A DNA stretch of 64,000 bases. It comes from JAWKJY01 sp041393535 (GTDB taxonomy: Bacteria > Actinomycetota > Thermoleophilia > Gaiellales > Gaiellaceae). The DNA lies in assembly GCA_041393535.1 (NCBI GenBank), contig JAWKJY010000011.1:1-64000 (forward strand), given 5' to 3'. Under the pieces are notes generated by a model, which saw only the letters and a list, made by a program, of their open reading frames with translations, made no database searches and was not told the origin of the DNA. This document shows positions 27,501-35,339 of the stretch, piece after piece; positions within the stretch are counted from its first letter, which is position 1, and the number at the start of each line of letters is the position of its first letter. Position numbers and translations under genes: made by a program.

Positions 27501-29042
27501 CAGCTTCTTGACGATGCTCTCGTCGTCGCGCTCAACCTCCCGCAGACGCGCCACGAACTCGTCGACCCCCGGCTCCTCCCAGCGCGCGCCACGCACGACA
27601 CGACCCGGCGCATCCACACGCGCGGCCAGGCCCTCGTCCGTCGCCAGGCCCAACCGCCGCAGGATCTCCTCGCGGCCCTTCCCGGCACGCTTGTACAGGT
27701 CCCAGACCTCACGCAGCGACTTCGACGCGCCATCAGAGAGACGCCACCCGTCCGGCCCGTGCTCGACGAGCTCGCGCGCCCCCTCGAACCCGTCCGCGAT
27801 GATCGACTGCCTGACCGCCGTCCGCGCCTGCTCCCGCGCCACCTTCGCGTCCGTGGCCGCAGCCGCCGCCTCCCGCGCACGCTCAGCCAGATCCCGATGG
27901 AACCCGACGCGGCGAGTCAGCTCCTCCGCATCCCCGCCACCGTGCTCAGCGAGGAACCGCACCGCGGCACCCTCGTCCACGCTCATCCACCGCTGGTACC
28001 GACCGAGCCGCGAGCCCGTCGCCGCCGACGCCTTCGCCTTCGTCCCCAGGATCCGCGCGACCTCCCGCCCGAACTTCTGTTCCGGCGTCATCACCCCGGG
28101 CACGTAGCTCGTCACCGGCCGCGCCGCCTCCGCAGCGGACTCCGCGACACGACCGATCAGACTCTTGGCCGCCGGCAGCTCGATCGCCGCGTCGCCCATC
28201 CGCAGCGTCCGCATCCCGTCCGTCACATCGAGGCCACGGTCGATCGCCCGCGTCAACCCCGACACCTGAGAGATCAGGCCGGCCGCGCGCGCCGCCTTCC
28301 CGAACGGCAGCACACCCGCGACGTCGATCGTGTCCCACAGCGGATCGAAGTCCTGTTTCACCGGGGCACCCTTGCCGCCGAGGCCACGGTCGACCACGTC
28401 CGCCAGGCGCGACCCGAGGTATGGGCCGAGCACCGTGGACGTCAGCCCCGACAGGATCTCCCCCGACGGCTTCATCGGCTCCAGGCCCTGCGCCACCCGC
28501 AGCTCCCGCAACGACTGACCAGACGCACGACGCGCATCCTCGAGCTTCCGCAGCCCATCCTCAACCGACGTGTCAACCCGGTAGCCGGCATCCACGTACG
28601 CGCGCCACACGTCCCGCTCCAGCGACGCCACCGCCCCCTCACGCGACAGGCTGCTCCCCATCGGGCCGCCCGACGTCATCGTCGACAGCCCCGGCGACTC
28701 CCGCCGCGTCGAGCTCGGACCCGCGTACTGCACCGACGTGTCAGCCGGCCCGCCCGGACGGTTCCCACGCTCGGCCATGTAGCGGCGCACACGCTCGCGG
28801 CGCGCCCGCTCCTGCTCCCCGCTGATCCGCTCGCGGTCACGCTCGACGATCCGCGTCGCCGCCCGCTCGTCCGTCGTGCGAGCCGGCCCGAGATCCTGCG
28901 CCTGCCGCGTCCGCTCCCCCGCGACCTCACGCCGCCGCACCTTCGACGCGCGCTCCTGCTCCTCCACACGCTCACGCCAAGACCGCTCGATCGCACGCCG
29001 CCGCCGCCGCTCAGCCGCCCGCTCAGACGCCTTCGACGCCAC
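24510..29042 (-). CDS. Very large internal-virion-like phage protein (1,510 residues)
   Basis: GTG 29042 starts a 100-residue Arg/Glu-rich helical head (ASERAAERRRRRAIERSWRE). A long alpha-rich body follows with no membrane signal peptide. Toward the C-terminus are YFNLNPVGAMADQVILATRM, ALVLYLNPAYGPVQLLGNVG, YITRAIWFYPWLKGATHYSK and VDELTGAPINPGP, segments that look like the membrane-interacting part of large internal or ejected virion proteins (compare T7 gp16-type and large polyvalent proteins). The pattern YPWxK-ATHxSxRFVLDHP is shared, from memory, with phage large polyvalent proteins. It could also be a tape measure, but it lacks obvious repeats. Flanking genes overlap or nearly touch it, so it is part of one transcript. 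Confidence 0.6.
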   Translation of the reverse strand: MASKASERAAERRRRRAIERSWRERVEEQERASKVRRREVAGERTRQAQDLGPARTTDERAATRIVERDRERISGEQERARRERVRRYMAERGNRPGGPADTSVQYAGPSSTRRESPGLSTMTSGGPMGSSLSREGAVASLERDVWRAYVDAGYRVDTSVEDGLRKLEDARRASGQSLRELRVAQGLEPMKPSGEILSGLTSTVLGPYLGSRLADVVDRGLGGKGAPVKQDFDPLWDTIDVAGVLPFGKAARAAGLISQVSGLTRAIDRGLDVTDGMRTLRMGDAAIELPAAKSLIGRVAESAAEAARPVTSYVPGVMTPEQKFGREVARILGTKAKASAATGSRLGRYQRWMSVDEGAAVRFLAEHGGGDAEELTRRVGFHRDLAERAREAAAAATDAKVAREQARTAVRQSIIADGFEGARELVEHGPDGWRLSDGASKSLREVWDLYKRAGKGREEILRRLGLATDEGLAARVDAPGRVVRGARWEEPGVDEFVARLREVERDDESIVKKLVNKRVRPTDRENLGTILKVDLAKGQALVHFKNQQHGWEAEKWFPLSELKATRRWKVDKDTFLQPALLEPVSGSRTVQATRTEAQAARLIKAIEKQRDDLLGKLTDLPPGWRKTLGKRNAMKARLQRAGLSEADAEAKTAAKFGALPRVAAEREADRVIGEFLDRATKGPRESWAAPVREFVDNLDRLRALRGGLDDLAEIRKGRIPEGADDLDVTFGTVAREAGREPTDAEIAKALGTRTVTEAVRESPVSVGEVYAQYRREFPAGVNGHPSSWTRAIKSFNGGRRQRVTLRAVDMSLVHPFTAQLMLSGYFNLNPVGAMADQVILATRMDVAKSLREIAEKAGTEIPKSADDIAVVVGAEKAGRTIPESMRRLWERMDMVAERGKVNLSELENVQPTELRKTLEELFPDRVDGKSTRQAAEELLDLGADAEPIPGIKWVSPGFAEKAGIIGQPIPVLNKLNLESWRRWDRAARKGRAVGAVAVGSVDLANDVNKALVLYLNPAYGPVQLLGNVGMNLIQQGVFMPRNLMQAWKIGSRIDEEALQVLDNLMGEGFYKASSKFEALSPMRAAAQAYSRVIDLGPRRAAFLHEARRAGYGDPKRLEALLLAAKHDDKALTTLNAITQRSLAAIVDFDRLNPIERNYITRAIWFYPWLKGATHYSKRFVLDHPYQAATLAWLEYQRRQTKPEGPSYTRYYARVPFTDLVASVSQLHPIYTPMSVGESVVGWARGDRSVPAIVSQFTPMAAAGAHALVGGVDELTGAPINPGPGTFVDEISKSVVNPIVKSRVDKLTRSDEERAADNASGLYRTNRLQDALAIPLGTVIPRGYNRAEGAERLRRQLGEPKGPEAIQHERDLEARFFLDRLPNADAGVKAEVVRLIRARDDLAAAVEEAKDAARDRVKSRSLETIDALAAEAEGYAVYAASVDPELGRIAEEIVGEIRAALEAGDEEAVKRLNRELTNGVDKRVGIADFRGLQQRFPGARDWVRDEVKAGR

Positions 29043-29044
29043 CG

Positions 29045-30319
29045 CTACGGATACCCCGCGTCCAGCGACGACGAATAGTCGAACCCCTGATCCGGCCGGT
29101 TCTCCTGCCAGTTCTCGAAATCGACGTCGAACCAGCGCGACAGGATGCTGTCGGCCAGCGTCTCGTACCGATCATCCTTCAGCCCGTACCGGCGCAGCGC
29201 CAGCCGGAGCTGGCCGATCACGTCCTTACGGAGCGAGTAGTAGTCGGAGCCGGCCTGCTCGATCGACACCTTCTCGTACACCGGCTCCTGCGCCGCCTTC
29301 GCCGGGTCCTTCGTCAGCGAACCATCGGGCGCGTAGTAGATCGTCTCGTACTCCCCGGTCGGCGTCCGCGTCTCCTCGCCGAACCTGTCCCGCTTCGTCT
29401 CGTACACCTGCACGATCTTCGCCACCTTCGGCTCCAACCCGATGATCCGATCCGCGTACTGCGGCTCCAGCTTCGCCGCCACCGAATCCGCGATCGACAG
29501 CGACGCCGAGTCGATCGCCTGCGCCTTCCGATCGTTCGCCGCCGCCTTCCGATCCTTCTTCTCGTCCCGGAGCCGCTGCGTCCGCTCCTCGTCCTGCGCC
29601 CGGAGCACCTGATCCCGGTACCGAGCATCCGAGTCGAACTTCTCCCGGTCGAACGCCAGGCCCTCGTCGAACTGCCGCGTCGACTCCGTGAACTTGTCGC
29701 GCTCGAGCTGGAGCGCCTGCTTGTTCGCCCGCAGACCCTCCTTCTGGATCTCCCGGTCGAGCAGGCCCTGGATGATCTGCTGCACAGCCTCCGGCACCTT
29801 CGAGCGCACGTCCGCGCGCTGCTGATCGAACCGGCCCTGAGCCTCCCGCAGATACCGCTGCCCATCCGCCGCCGGAGCCAGCGCATACCGATCCGCCAGC
29901 GACGTCTGCGCCGCACCCTCCACACCGAGGCCACGCGACGCGATCGACGACAACGACCCGATCAGCCCCGCCAGGCTCCCCGACGTCTCCGCACCAGCCG
30001 CCGTCGACCCGGCACCCTGCGCCCGCATCGCATCCGCGAACCCAGCACCGAACGCGCCCTGCATCCCGCCCGCCGCCTGGTAGGCGTCCTGCACCTGCCG
30101 GCCGATCGGCGCGAGCGTCCGCGCCATCGCCTCGCTGAACCCCGTGATGTTCGCCGTGTTGTTCGCCTGCTGGCGGTCGATGCTCGCCAGGATCGGGTCG
30201 ATCGCCGCACGCGCCTGCGCCTGCGCGAACGACTGAATCTGCGGCATCGACCACGGAGCCAGCGGATCGAGCGACGACCGCCCCGGCGTCCTCACGTTCG
30301 GCCTCCTCGGCTTCCCCAT
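29045..30319 (-). CDS. Coiled-coil virion-associated protein
   Basis: A 424-residue protein. The N-terminal third is Gln/Ala/Gly-rich (IQSFAQAQARAAIDPILASI, MARTLAPIGRQVQDAYQAAG). The middle is a long charged coiled coil (LRANKQALQLERDKFTESTR to RDEKKDRKAAANDRKAQAID). The C-terminal domain is mixed (YETIYYAPDGSLTKDPAKA, DVIGQLRLALRRYGLKDD). It starts inside the stop of the upstream gene (TGATG). Such proteins commonly sit inside phage heads or act as scaffolds, but no family is recognised. Confidence 0.6.
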   Translation of the reverse strand: MGKPRRPNVRTPGRSSLDPLAPWSMPQIQSFAQAQARAAIDPILASIDRQQANNTANITGFSEAMARTLAPIGRQVQDAYQAAGGMQGAFGAGFADAMRAQGAGSTAAGAETSGSLAGLIGSLSSIASRGLGVEGAAQTSLADRYALAPAADGQRYLREAQGRFDQQRADVRSKVPEAVQQIIQGLLDREIQKEGLRANKQALQLERDKFTESTRQFDEGLAFDREKFDSDARYRDQVLRAQDEERTQRLRDEKKDRKAAANDRKAQAIDSASLSIADSVAAKLEPQYADRIIGLEPKVAKIVQVYETKRDRFGEETRTPTGEYETIYYAPDGSLTKDPAKAAQEPVYEKVSIEQAGSDYYSLRKDVIGQLRLALRRYGLKDDRYETLADSILSRWFDVDFENWQENRPDQGFDYSSSLDAGYP

Positions 30320-31317
30320 CAGACCGCCCTCCCCTGCGCCCGCTGCTGTGCCTGCGCTCGAGCCCGAGCCGCAGCCGCCTGCGCCCTCGCCCGCGCACGC
30401 CTGACCGCCTCACGCCTCGCCGCCGGATCCGGCGACGACGCCAACGCCTCCGGCGTCCACGCAGTGGGTGGAGGCCCCGTCGGATCACCCACCCCGACCG
30501 GGCCGCTCAGGTCAGCCGAACCCGGGATCTGGTTGTTCGGATCACGGAAATACGCCTCCGCGTCCCGCGCCGCCGACCGGTACGCCGACCCACGCTCAAC
30601 CTCCGACTGCGCGAACCCAGCCGACAACCCCGACAGGTACTCGATCAACCGCTGCGTCTCCGAGAACTGATCCCGAGCTCGCTGCGTCTCATTCGCCGCC
30701 GTCCCCGCCGTGTTCTGACCACCGAAGAAGATCCCGCGGTTCGCCAGGTCCGACTCCAGCGCACCCTGCCGCTGCCGCTGCGCGTCCTCGAGCAGCGCCA
30801 TCGTCGACACGCCACCCGCATTCGCCTGCTGCGCCGCCGCCTGCCAATCCGCCACCCCATCGCCGTTCGCGTCCGCGTTGATCGCATCCAGGAACTCCTG
30901 GCCCGCATTCACCCCCGACAACGACCTCGTCAACGCGCTCATGAACTCCGACGTATCGCCACCCCACAACCCGAGCGCCTGCCCGATCGCCGCCGCCGAC
31001 TGACCGATCTGCGTCCGCCGCGCCGCGTCGATCGCATCCCGCGCATCCACGAACGGCTGATGCCCCTTCAACCACTCGTCATAGAACGTCGGCACCACCG
31101 GAGGCACACCACCCACACGGATCCCGCCAGGAGTCGCCGTCGGATCCGCATACGTCGACGACGACGACGCCACCCCACCAGCACCAGGCGTCGACGGAGC
31201 CGCAGGCGGCGGCACATGCGGATTCCTCACCCGCTGAGGAGGCTTCCCACCCCACGGACGCTTCGGCCGCGGCTTCGGCTTCGACCCCGGAAGCTGACCC
31301 CACTGATTAGGCGGCAT
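30319..31317 (-). CDS. Low-complexity phage protein, Pro-rich head and Ala/Arg/Gln tail
   Basis: ATG 31317 lies within the end of the ribbon-helix-helix gene. The 332 residues begin Pro/Lys-rich (GSKPKPRPKRPWGGKPPQRV) and continue with a helical core (FYDEWLKGHQPFVDARDAID, GQEFLDAINADANGDGVADW). The core has an EF-hand-like loop DANGDGVADW (DxNxDGxxDW), and the tail is RARAQAAAARARAQAQQ. The central QRQGALESDLANRGIFFGGQ segment recurs in phage connector-like proteins with similar GxxxSG motifs, but this is weak. Function unknown; co-transcribed with the virion genes. Confidence 0.55.
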   Translation of the reverse strand: MPPNQWGQLPGSKPKPRPKRPWGGKPPQRVRNPHVPPPAAPSTPGAGGVASSSSTYADPTATPGGIRVGGVPPVVPTFYDEWLKGHQPFVDARDAIDAARRTQIGQSAAAIGQALGLWGGDTSEFMSALTRSLSGVNAGQEFLDAINADANGDGVADWQAAAQQANAGGVSTMALLEDAQRQRQGALESDLANRGIFFGGQNTAGTAANETQRARDQFSETQRLIEYLSGLSAGFAQSEVERGSAYRSAARDAEAYFRDPNNQIPGSADLSGPVGVGDPTGPPPTAWTPEALASSPDPAARREAVRRARARAQAAAARARAQAQQRAQGRAV

Positions 31318-31510
31318 CCAGCTCCCCCTCGCCATCCTCGATCGCCTCCTGCACCAAGAAGCGAATCTCGCTCGACAACTTCCGGCAGTTCCGGCGAGCA
31401 CGCTCCTCCAGCACACGACGCTGCCAAGGGGTGAGAACCACCGTCACCCGCTCCGTCACCGATGCAGTCGCGCTCGACACAAGACCCCTAAGACCGGAAA
31501 CTCGATTCAC
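31307..31510 (-). CDS. Ribbon-helix-helix (CopG-like) regulator heading the virion block
   Basis: A 67-residue protein. TERVTVVLTPWQRRVLEERA gives the beta strand and first helix, and RKLSSEIRFLVQEAIEDGE the second, a textbook ribbon-helix-helix fold that dimerises and reads DNA with the strand. GTG 31510 gives a 17-residue leader; GTG about 31480, after AGGGG, is an alternative start. The gene overlaps the next one by 11 bases. A 15-bp palindrome stands nine bases upstream and may be its operator, so the block may be autoregulated. Confidence 0.7.
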   Translation of the reverse strand: MNRVSGLRGLVSSATASVTERVTVVLTPWQRRVLEERARRNCRKLSSEIRFLVQEAIEDGEGELDAA

Positions 31511-31518
31511 GATAAATT

Positions 31519-31533
31519 TTACCTACGGGGTAA
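31519..31533. promoter_or_regulatory. Palindromic candidate operator upstream of the RHH gene
   Basis: TTACC-TACGG-GGTAA is a perfect 5+5 bp inverted repeat in an AT-rich patch that is unusual here. On the minus strand TAAAAT next to it could be a -10 element for the virion block. Ribbon-helix-helix proteins bind short palindromes of this kind near their own promoters. Binding is inferred. Confidence 0.45.
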
Positions 31534-32119
31534 GACGTCGTGGGATTCCCGTCCACAGGACGAGGGCGCTCGCAGGAGAGGGCGGAATGGAACCGCCCGC
31601 CGGGACTCCGACGCCACCAGCACCAGGCCGCCCCCGCAGAACCAGGAGATAGGGAACCAGGACACGGGACTCCTAAAACACGACAGCGAAGTCCGGTATC
31701 CGAGAAAGCTCCCGGAGGCCACTACCGAGGCCGACCAGGTAGCGTATGGAACCTGACGAACGCGCGTTCGCCAGCGGGGTAGAGGGGGGGTCGCGCGCGC
31801 GGGGGCGAGCGCGACGCGGGCGCGCGACGCGCGGGGATCCTCGAGCCCGTCGCCCGCCGGCCGGCCGCCGCGCCCCGCTACCGCCAGCGCCCGCAGCTCG
31901 CAGGCCTCGCCGCCGAGGGTCGCCCCCCCTATCCCCTCCGTGGTCGGCTGGCCCAGGCCCATGCGGGGAACGCCGGCCGCGGGAAGCTCGGCCACCACGC
32001 CAGGGATGCCACGCCGGGGGATGCCACGGACGCCACGCACCCAGGCAGATTCCCAAGCTCAATAATGGCTCAACCATACAGTTTTGCGGCCCTATGCTGA
32101 CAAAACTTTCCAAAAAGTC

Positions 32120-32148
32120 TTGACAGATCGGCCGGGCCGTTGTAGGGT
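32120..32148 (+). promoter_or_regulatory. Sigma-70-type promoter of the ArdC/recombinase operon
   Basis: A perfect -35 TTGACA (32120-32125), a 17-base spacer and a partial -10 TAGGGT (32143-32148) lie 72 bases before the first start codon. The upstream 60 bases are AT-rich for this genome (including CAAAACTTTCC), as expected for a strong promoter. Confidence 0.6.
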
Positions 32149-32167
32149 GCGGCCCACCAAACAACAA

Positions 32168-32196
32168 GCCCCCGCGACGCTGGAACGTCCGGGGGC
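32168..32196 (+). promoter_or_regulatory. Strong hairpin in the operon leader
   Basis: Stem GCCCCCG/CGGGGGC extends, after one bulged C (32175), with GACG/CGTC around a six-base loop CTGGAA. It lies between the promoter and the AGGAGG ribosome site (32205-32210). It could attenuate transcription, protect the mRNA 5' end, or bind a protein; no antiterminator partner was found. Confidence 0.5.
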
Positions 32197-32219
32197 GCGA
32201 CACCAGGAGGCAAGTCCTG

Positions 32220-32510
32220 ATGTTCGACCAGCTTACCCCGTGCCGCTCGTGCGGCACCGCGGAGATCCGCGACGGAGACGGTCAGTGCGGCACGTGCGGG
32301 ACGATCAACGACACCGCCGCCGACTGGACCGGACTCGCCCGCTACCTCCGCTCGAGCGACGCCGACGACGTCCTCGACGACGCCGTCCTCGGATGCCTGC
32401 CGGTCTCGACCGTGGCCGAGATCCTCGCGGACTACGGCATCGCCCACACGATCGACGCAGCCCGCCGGTTCGCCCGGATGCTCGACGACGCGATCGGCGA
32501 GGGGTTCTGA
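32220..32510 (+). CDS. Zinc-ribbon protein, first gene of the ArdC operon
   Basis: A 96-residue protein with CRSCGTAEIRDGDGQCGTCG at residues 8-27: two Cys-x2-Cys pairs of a compact zinc ribbon. The rest is acidic and helical (RYLRSSDADDVLDDAVLGCL, IDAARRFARMLDDAIGEG). AGGAGG precedes ATG by nine bases. Its TGA overlaps the next ATG (TGATG). The role is unknown; the position suggests an early element function with ArdC. Confidence 0.7.
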   Translation: MFDQLTPCRSCGTAEIRDGDGQCGTCGTINDTAADWTGLARYLRSSDADDVLDDAVLGCLPVSTVAEILADYGIAHTIDAARRFARMLDDAIGEGF

Positions 32511-33373
32511 TGCAGACCGTCCTCGACACCCTCGCCCCCGCGGCCGAGCCCGAGAAGCGGGATCGCGCCGACGACGCTCTCCAGGCCGTCCTCGCCATGT
32601 TCGACGACCCCGACCAGCTCGCGCAGAACGTCGCCATTGCGACCATCGCCGGCATCCTCGCCCCCGACGCCCCGTGCCGCGCGTGGAGCCTCGGCAACCG
32701 CTTGCTGATGCTCAAGGCCGGCACCCACGACGCCCGAGGGTTCCGCCAGTGGCAGCACGTCGGCCGCAAGGTGAGGAAGGGTGGCCGCGCCTTCTGGATC
32801 CTCGCCCCGAAGCTCGTCCAGAAGAAGGAGACGGACGCGACCACGGGCGAGGAGACGAAGCGCCCGATCCTCGTCGGTTTCACCGCCGTCGCCGTGTTCG
32901 GCTACGACCAGACCGAAGGCGACTCGATCGGCTACGAGGAGAACTTCAACCCGGACGAGCTGCCGCCGCTCGCCGACGTCGCAGCCCGCCTCGGCGTCAC
33001 CGTGACCTACGTCCCGACCGCAGCGACGCTCGGACAGAACGCGCTCGGATGGTACGCCCACGCGTCGCAGTCGATCGTCCTCGGCGTCCATGACCCGGCC
33101 GTGTACCTGCACGAGCTGGCCCACGCGGCCCACTACGCGACCGGGCGCGCGAAGCCCGGCACCGACACCGCCCGCAAGGAAGTCGTGGCCGAGTTGACCG
33201 CCGCCGTCGTCTCGAAGATGTACGGCTTGCCGGTGCAGCGCCGAACGCTCGACTACCTCGCCAGCTACTCCCAGGGAGGCGACGTCAAGAAGGCCGCGAT
33301 GGCCGTCCTCGCAGACGTCGACGCCGTCCTCTCCGTCCTGTTCCCCCGCACCACCGAGGAGACGGCAGCGTGA
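32510..33373 (+). CDS. ArdC-family antirestriction protein with metallopeptidase-like domain
   Basis: A 287-residue protein. The N-terminal half has the ArdC single-strand-DNA-binding pattern: SLGNRLLMLKAG, ARGFRQWQHVGRKVRKGG, then FWILAPK and VGFTAVAVFGYDQTEG. The C-terminal half carries HELAH (201-205) with a downstream KEVVAEL (Glu224/Glu228), a zincin-like HExxH site. ArdC proteins protect incoming plasmid or phage DNA from host restriction. It overlaps its neighbours on both sides (TGATG upstream, GTGA downstream), so it is co-translated with a zinc ribbon and the recombinase: DNA protection and recombination from one message. Confidence 0.82.
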   Translation: MQTVLDTLAPAAEPEKRDRADDALQAVLAMFDDPDQLAQNVAIATIAGILAPDAPCRAWSLGNRLLMLKAGTHDARGFRQWQHVGRKVRKGGRAFWILAPKLVQKKETDATTGEETKRPILVGFTAVAVFGYDQTEGDSIGYEENFNPDELPPLADVAARLGVTVTYVPTAATLGQNALGWYAHASQSIVLGVHDPAVYLHELAHAAHYATGRAKPGTDTARKEVVAELTAAVVSKMYGLPVQRRTLDYLASYSQGGDVKKAAMAVLADVDAVLSVLFPRTTEETAA

Positions 33374-34229
33374 ACACCCACACGACCACCAGCAGCAGCG
33401 AGCCCCGGCACGTCCGGGGCTCGCGCACGATCGCATACGTCCGCGTCTCGACCGCGAAGCAGGAGAAGGACGGCGACGGACTCGGCGTCCAACGCGACCG
33501 CGTCACCGAGTACGCCAGGCAGCACGGCCTCGAGCTGGTCGACGTCGTCACCGAGACGGCATCCGGCGGAGTCAGGCAGGGACAGATCGGATCGTGGGAG
33601 CACCGGCCGCAGCTCCTCGCCATCCTCGATCGCGCACGCGACGCCGGAGACTTCGACGTCCTCCTCGTCCCGAAGTACGACCGCCTCTCGCGCGACCACA
33701 TGACGCTCGTCTACATCGAGCGCAGCCTCGCCCAGCACGGCGTCCAGGTCGTCAGCACCGCCGAGCGGAACGGGGACGGAGCAATCGCCGCCCTCCTCCG
33801 CGGCATCCTCGCGGAATTCGCGCAGTACGAGCGCGCACAGATCCGCGAGCGCATGGCCGCCGGGAAGGCCAGGGGGAAGCAGCTCGGCCGCCACGTCAGC
33901 GGAGGGCACCCGATCGGCTACCACGCCCCGACCCGTCCCGGCGTCCTCGAGCCCGACCCGGCCACCGTCCCGACCGTCCGCCGCATCTTCGAGCTCGCGG
34001 CGATGGGCCGCAACCCCGGCCGCATCGCCGCCGTGCTGAACCATGAAGGCGTGCCGTCGCAGCGCGGCAAGCAGTGGTCCGCCAGGCCGTCCACTGGGTG
34101 TTGACGAACCGCGTCTACATCGGCGAGCGCGGCAGCGTCAAGCGCGCCCACCCGCCGATCATCAGCCGCAAGGCCTTCGACGCCGTCCAACAGCAGCTCG
34201 CCGCCAGGAAGCGGAAGCCGACCGAGTAG
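33370..34229 (+). CDS. Serine recombinase, one-base frameshift near residue 237
   Basis: GTG 33370 overlaps the ArdC stop. Residues 20-165 are a resolvase domain with catalytic Ser27 (IAYVRVSTAK), KYDRLSRDHM and ERAQIRERMAAGKARGK. Residues about 180-285 are the 'recombinase' DNA-binding domain (GGHPIGYHAPTRPGV, GRIAAVLNHEGVPSQRG). The frame then stops early, but restoring one C at 34079-34080 gives SRQAVHWVLTNRVYIGERG to TAG 34229, as in the family. At about 286 residues it lacks the zinc ribbon and coiled coil of large serine integrases, so it may be a smaller invertase or integrase. It is the only candidate for inserting this element. Confidence 0.8.
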
Positions 34230-34418
34230 CCGCAGACCGACATCCCCCACATGCACCTCGGGCGCCCGATGCGGCGCCCGTCGTCTATCCGCTTCAACCG
34301 GCGAGCGAATCGCCCCTTTTCACCAGAATCACCTGCGCCACCTTGCCCGAGGCCCCCTTCTTGCGCGCGTGCGCGCGAGGGACGGCGTGGTACTCCGGGC
34401 GGAGTTCAGCAATTGGCG

Positions 34419-35237
34419 CTACCAGTCTCCCGGCAGAACAAGTTGAGTGTCCGGGAACTGAGGGAGCAGCGACGTAAGGTCTCGGTCGTCACGCCTCACA
34501 ACGAGCCGCGACGAAAGGCTTGCGGGACGGGCGATCTGTTTCACGAGTGCCGCACCGAAGACGACGTGCCCGATCAAATCAAGGTGAGGCTTCTCGGCCG
34601 AATGCACGAGAACAACGTGTCGCCCCGTGAGATCGGTGGGTGATCTTGGTACAGGCTGGCCACGAACGTAGACGGCTTCGATCGAATGAACAGGAGTGAC
34701 GTCGAACCCTTCGACACATGCCCAATCGGGTAGAGCGCGCTGTGCGTAGGCGCGTCTGAGTAGGGGCTCCCGCTTGGGTTCGAGCCGAGGCCTTCTCGGT
34801 GGGTACCGTGGATCAACCTCGACTCGCAGTCGACGGAACAGATCGTTTGCCAGGAGGCGAGAGATCGCCTGATCGGCGCCGGACGCAAGGGCCACGGTTT
34901 CGAGCGCTCGCGGGTTGAACCGCTCGGCGATCAGTAGGTCGCTGAGGAGGGCTTGACCTAGTACTGCTAGGCCAACCGTCGTGAGCTTGGTCTGGATCAC
35001 CACGAGCCGACCTCCGTGAAGACGATCGGCCCAGTACCCAGTCGACGATTCTTCCAGCAGATCCTTCCACTGGTGGGCCTCGAACCGGGTTCCGCCACGG
35101 ATTAGGATGCCGTCGACGCGTCGCCGCGTCTTCCCGCCTTCGGTGAAGAGCGGGAACTCACCGATTAGTACCCCCGACCCATAGGTTCGCTCCGCGAACC
35201 TAAGGGTGGGCTCCCACTCCCGATCGTATGTCGCCAT
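34419..35237 (-). CDS. Possible PD-(D/E)XK-like nuclease at the element edge
   Basis: A 272-residue protein from ATG 35237. GEFPLFTEGGKTRRRVDGIL (Asp42) and later RLVVIQTK followed by GLAVLGQALLSDLLI resemble the D...(E/Q)xK strand pair plus helix of restriction-like nucleases, with Gln in place of the usual acidic residue. The C-terminal half (DWACVEGFDVTPVHSIEAVY, GRHVVLVHSAEKPHLDL) is not recognised. It is the last gene before comEC, and the A/T content around its start is higher than in the chromosome. A cargo defence gene is possible. Confidence 0.5.
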   Translation of the reverse strand: MATYDREWEPTLRFAERTYGSGVLIGEFPLFTEGGKTRRRVDGILIRGGTRFEAHQWKDLLEESSTGYWADRLHGGRLVVIQTKLTTVGLAVLGQALLSDLLIAERFNPRALETVALASGADQAISRLLANDLFRRLRVEVDPRYPPRRPRLEPKREPLLRRAYAQRALPDWACVEGFDVTPVHSIEAVYVRGQPVPRSPTDLTGRHVVLVHSAEKPHLDLIGHVVFGAALVKQIARPASLSSRLVVRRDDRDLTSLLPQFPDTQLVLPGDW

Positions 35238-35339
35238 GGGCGGCAGGCTAGCCGCGTCATCTCGTGATGTGGCGCCGCAGGATCTGGCGACCGCGTATCC
35301 GACGCCAGACCTACGCAGGAGGCCCGAGGCGGGCCAACT

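Larger units (their letters stand above)
31511..32219. other. Divergent control region between virion block and ArdC/recombinase operon
   Basis: 709 bases separate the two divergent transcription units. The left end holds the RHH palindrome; the right end holds a TTGACA promoter and a leader hairpin. The middle (about 31560-32060) is GC-rich with no protein-like frame and no tRNA seen. It would be the natural place for a lysogeny-type switch, but no repressor gene of HTH type is present besides the RHH protein. Confidence 0.5.

Noticed and set aside
25248..29078. A 1,276-codon plus-strand frame opposite the giant virion gene
   Set aside because: Translation is dominated by Arg, Leu and His in a pattern produced by the reverse of Glu/Arg-rich coding sequence; no start signal.
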